Assembly: GCF_021742065.1 (NCBI RefSeq)
Contig: NZ_JAKKIE010000014.1
Coordinates: forward strand, 1-64,000
DNA length: 64,000 nt
Origin: Rhizorhapis sp. SPR117
GTDB lineage: Bacteria > Pseudomonadota > Alphaproteobacteria > Sphingomonadales > Sphingomonadaceae
Direction of reading: 5' to 3'
The translations under genes were made by a program, and so were the position numbers. Shown piece by piece: positions 61,942 to 64,000 of this stretch. The notes under the pieces were generated by a model. That model was given only the letters and a program-made list of their open reading frames with translations, was not told where the DNA came from and made no database searches. The stretch's first letter is position 1, and the number at the start of each line of letters is the position of its first letter.

Positions 61942-63072
61942 ATGAGTAACGGAGACAATGCGATGAGCAATGTAGCGATTTTGCGGAAAGACAGCGGGGA
62001 GACAGAAGCGAACACCGCGCCCGCCGCCGCAAGCGAAACCCGGAACGCCGCTCCCATGGCGCCGGAGAAGTCCTCGAATGGGGCTTCTCCGGAACGGGCA
62101 GCGGTGGAGGGTTTCAAGGCTCTGCTCAACCGCATTGTCCCCGAAGCCAAAGATGTTTCGAAGTTTGCAAAGGGTCTGATTTGGCCGCTGATCGGCATTT
62201 TTTCTTTCCTTGCGCTTTGGGCGGTGCTCGCTCCGCAAGTCGATACATCGCTCGGCGCACTTCCCGGCCCTGTTGAGGTAGCAGAGCAGGGCGTGGCGCT
62301 ATACCACGAATATCAAGCCACTGCCGAGGCCAAGACCGAATTCTATGCCGCGCAGGATGCCCGCAATGCCGCGCTGGAGGCGGTGGGGCGCGGGGCCGAA
62401 ACGCAAGAGTTTACCTATGCGGGCGCGCCTACTTTCATTGATCAGATATTCACCTCGCTCAAAACTGTGGCGCTTGGCTTCATCCTTGCCAGTCTGTTCG
62501 CGGTGCCGCTGGGCCTTGTCTGCGGCCTGTCTAAACGGGTGAATGCGGCGATCAATCCTCTGGTTCAGATTTTCAAGCCCGTCAGTCCGCTGGCCTGGCT
62601 ACCCATCGTCACCATGGTCATTTCCGCGACCATGGCCGGACCGGACCCGATGCTGCCCAAAAGCTTCGTCATTTCCGCTATCGTGGTGATGCTATGCTCG
62701 CTCTGGTCAACGCTGATCAATACGGCGATCGGGGCGGCTTCCATTGACAAGGACTTGCTCAACGTCGGCCGTGTGTTGCGCCTGACATGGTTCCAGCAAT
62801 TGACCAAGCTCGTGATACCAAGTGCGCTGCCCTATATTTTCACCGGCATGCGTCTGTCGCTGGGCGTGGGCTGGATGGTGCTGATTGCCGCCGAAATGCT
62901 GGCGCAGAACCCGGGCCTTGGCAAATTCGTCTGGGATGAGTTCCAGAACGGGTCCAGCCAGTCGCTGTCGCGCATCATGTTCGCGGTCATCGTGATCGGC
63001 CTTATCGGCTTCCTGCTCGACCGCCTCATGGGCGCGCTTCAAGCACTCGCCAGCCGTAATCACGCCATCTGA
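61942..63072 (+). CDS. nrtB: Nitrate ABC transporter permease
   Basis: The 376-residue inner-membrane permease has about six transmembrane segments. A cytoplasmic N-terminal tail rich in Ala and Glu (about residues 1-70) precedes the first helix, and a 100-residue loop lies between the first and second helices (AEQGVALYHEYQATAEAKTE region). The EAA loop for contact with the ATPase is near IDKDLLNVGRVLRLTWFQQL. NrtB-type end features include GVGWMVLIAAEMLAQNPGLG. It starts 27 bases after nrtA and ends 10 bases before the ATPase gene. Confidence 0.9.
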   Translation: MSNGDNAMSNVAILRKDSGETEANTAPAAASETRNAAPMAPEKSSNGASPERAAVEGFKALLNRIVPEAKDVSKFAKGLIWPLIGIFSFLALWAVLAPQVDTSLGALPGPVEVAEQGVALYHEYQATAEAKTEFYAAQDARNAALEAVGRGAETQEFTYAGAPTFIDQIFTSLKTVALGFILASLFAVPLGLVCGLSKRVNAAINPLVQIFKPVSPLAWLPIVTMVISATMAGPDPMLPKSFVISAIVVMLCSLWSTLINTAIGAASIDKDLLNVGRVLRLTWFQQLTKLVIPSALPYIFTGMRLSLGVGWMVLIAAEMLAQNPGLGKFVWDEFQNGSSQSLSRIMFAVIVIGLIGFLLDRLMGALQALASRNHAI

Positions 63073-63082
63073 AGGACGGAAT

Positions 63083-64000
63083 ATGACCCAGCCCATCCTT
63101 TCCCTGCGCAATATTTCCAAGGCTTATGTCGATGGAACCGGTACGCGGACGCAAGTGCTCAAGGGGATCGACCTTGATGTTGCCGAAGGCGAATTCATTG
63201 CGATCCTGGGTTTTTCCGGGTCAGGCAAGACGACGCTGATTTCGACCATCGCGGGCCTGATCGAGCCGGATGAGGGCGAAGTTGTCATCAAGGGCGAAGT
63301 CAGCAAAGGGACCGGACCGGATCGGGGACTGGTTTTCCAAAGCTATTCGCTGTTCCCATGGCTGACGGTGGAAGGCAATGTGCGCCTTGCCGTCGATGCC
63401 GTTCACAAGGGGCTGGACAAGACCGCGCGCGACGCAATGGTTAAATCGACCATTGATCTGGTCGGCCTGTCCCACGCCATGGATCGCAAGCCCGCGCAGC
63501 TTTCCGGTGGAATGCGGCAGCGGGTGGCTGTGGCGCGGGCGCTGGCGATGAAGCCGGAAATATTGTTGCTCGATGAGCCGCTCTCCGCCCTCGATGCCCT
63601 TACCCGCGCCAAGCTGCAGAAAGAAATCGATCGGATCCGGGAACAGGAAAAGCGGACTATCATCCTCATCACCAATGACGTGGATGAAGCGCTGCTGCTC
63701 GCCGACCGGGTAGCGGTGCTGGAGCCTGCTCCCTCGGCAAAAATCGGTCGGATCTACGACGTGACCATCGCCCGCCCACGCGACCGGACGGCGATGAATC
63801 ACGATGAAACGTTCAAGGCGCTACGCAATCAGATTGCAGGCTATCTTGGCGCACTCAATGAAGGGCAAAAGGCTATCGCGGCGGAAAATGAAGGACGACT
63901 GCCCGATGTGACGCCGATCAGTCTGCTCGCTCCGCCCAAGGCTTATCAGGACGCCGCGGTGACCAATATGAGCCGCCGTTATCTGGAATTCTTCAATCTG
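63083..64000 (+). CDS. nrtC: Nitrate ABC transporter ATP-binding protein (partial, runs off the window)
   Basis: The frame from ATG 63083 stays open to the last base (306 codons seen). The ATPase domain is complete: Walker A GFSGSGKTTL (residues about 43-52), Q-loop FQSYSLF, signature LSGGMRQRVA, Walker B ILLLDEPLSALDA and the switch region ILITNDVDEALLLADR, where the usual His is Asn. After about residue 245 the chain continues past a normal NBD, and the last residues (MSRRYLEFFNL) look like the start of a second NBD, suggesting a tandem ATPase fusion of NrtC/NrtD type. This needs the sequence to the right to confirm. Confidence 0.88.
   Translation, partial: MTQPILSLRNISKAYVDGTGTRTQVLKGIDLDVAEGEFIAILGFSGSGKTTLISTIAGLIEPDEGEVVIKGEVSKGTGPDRGLVFQSYSLFPWLTVEGNVRLAVDAVHKGLDKTARDAMVKSTIDLVGLSHAMDRKPAQLSGGMRQRVAVARALAMKPEILLLDEPLSALDALTRAKLQKEIDRIREQEKRTIILITNDVDEALLLADRVAVLEPAPSAKIGRIYDVTIARPRDRTAMNHDETFKALRNQIAGYLGALNEGQKAIAAENEGRLPDVTPISLLAPPKAYQDAAVTNMSRRYLEFFNL

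Overview
The window reads as a chromosomal segment of an alphaproteobacterium, most likely a member of the Sphingomonadaceae (Sphingobium/Sphingopyxis/Sphingomonas-like). This rests on gene content and order (ubiG/lysC/ptsP/rodZ/cpoB/tilS/ftsH; tsaB/rimI/mucR/fur/plsC/miaB/phoH/ybeY/corC), a NDUFA9-type SDR, a MucR regulator, DUF4893 and UPF0262 proteins, short palindromic repeats of the kind scattered in sphingomonad genomes, and moderately high GC codon use. No database search was possible, so all names come from recognised motifs and context.

Region 1-4471 is the tRNA-proximal end of a genomic island inserted at the 3' end of an intact tRNA-Leu(CAG) gene. It carries a P4-type integrase, a hypothetical protein, a broken chimera of an excisionase-like HTH and a tyrosine-recombinase core, and the N-terminal third of an Eco57I-like restriction-methylase cut off by an IS21-like terminus. 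Region 4714-26281 is core chromosome: complex-I-associated SDR, undecaprenyl-PP phosphatase, glutamate synthase, ubiquinone methyltransferase, aspartokinase, PTSNtr enzyme I, RodZ, CpoB, TilS, FtsH and a TetR regulator.

Region 26299-30469 is a patch of small genes and repeats: an exported peroxiredoxin, a PilZ protein, a glycine-zipper lipoprotein, two tandem paralogous small proteins, a cold-shock protein and an entericidin-like lipoprotein with a good EcfG-type promoter. Region 30477-36906 holds a nitronate monooxygenase-like protein, a GT4 glycosyltransferase and a hydrolase, which diverge from SelO and AstD. Region 36991-40896 is a tightly overlapped sulfate-assimilation operon: SUMT, DUF2849, sulfite reductase, DUF934 and APS/PAPS reductase. 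DnaB (with DnaA boxes upstream) and the osmoregulated periplasmic glucan genes opgG/opgH follow.

Region 46241-49275 contains UPF0262, a GH25 protein lacking its catalytic acids, cytidine deaminase, dCTP deaminase and a phosphatase. RhlE helicase, a Phd-like/PAS fusion protein, NfuA and a nitroreductase come next. The tsaB-to-corC run covers tRNA modification, ribosome maturation and iron regulation.

The right end (60079-64000) is a nitrate-type ABC transporter operon (nrtA, nrtB, start of nrtC). A roughly 300-nt leader precedes it, with a sigma-54-like promoter, two hairpins whose hexaloops carry A at position 1 and G at position 4 (the ANTAR antiterminator signature), and an intrinsic terminator overlapping the second hairpin. 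This fits NasT/NasR-type nitrate-controlled antitermination and is the most interesting regulatory structure seen here.
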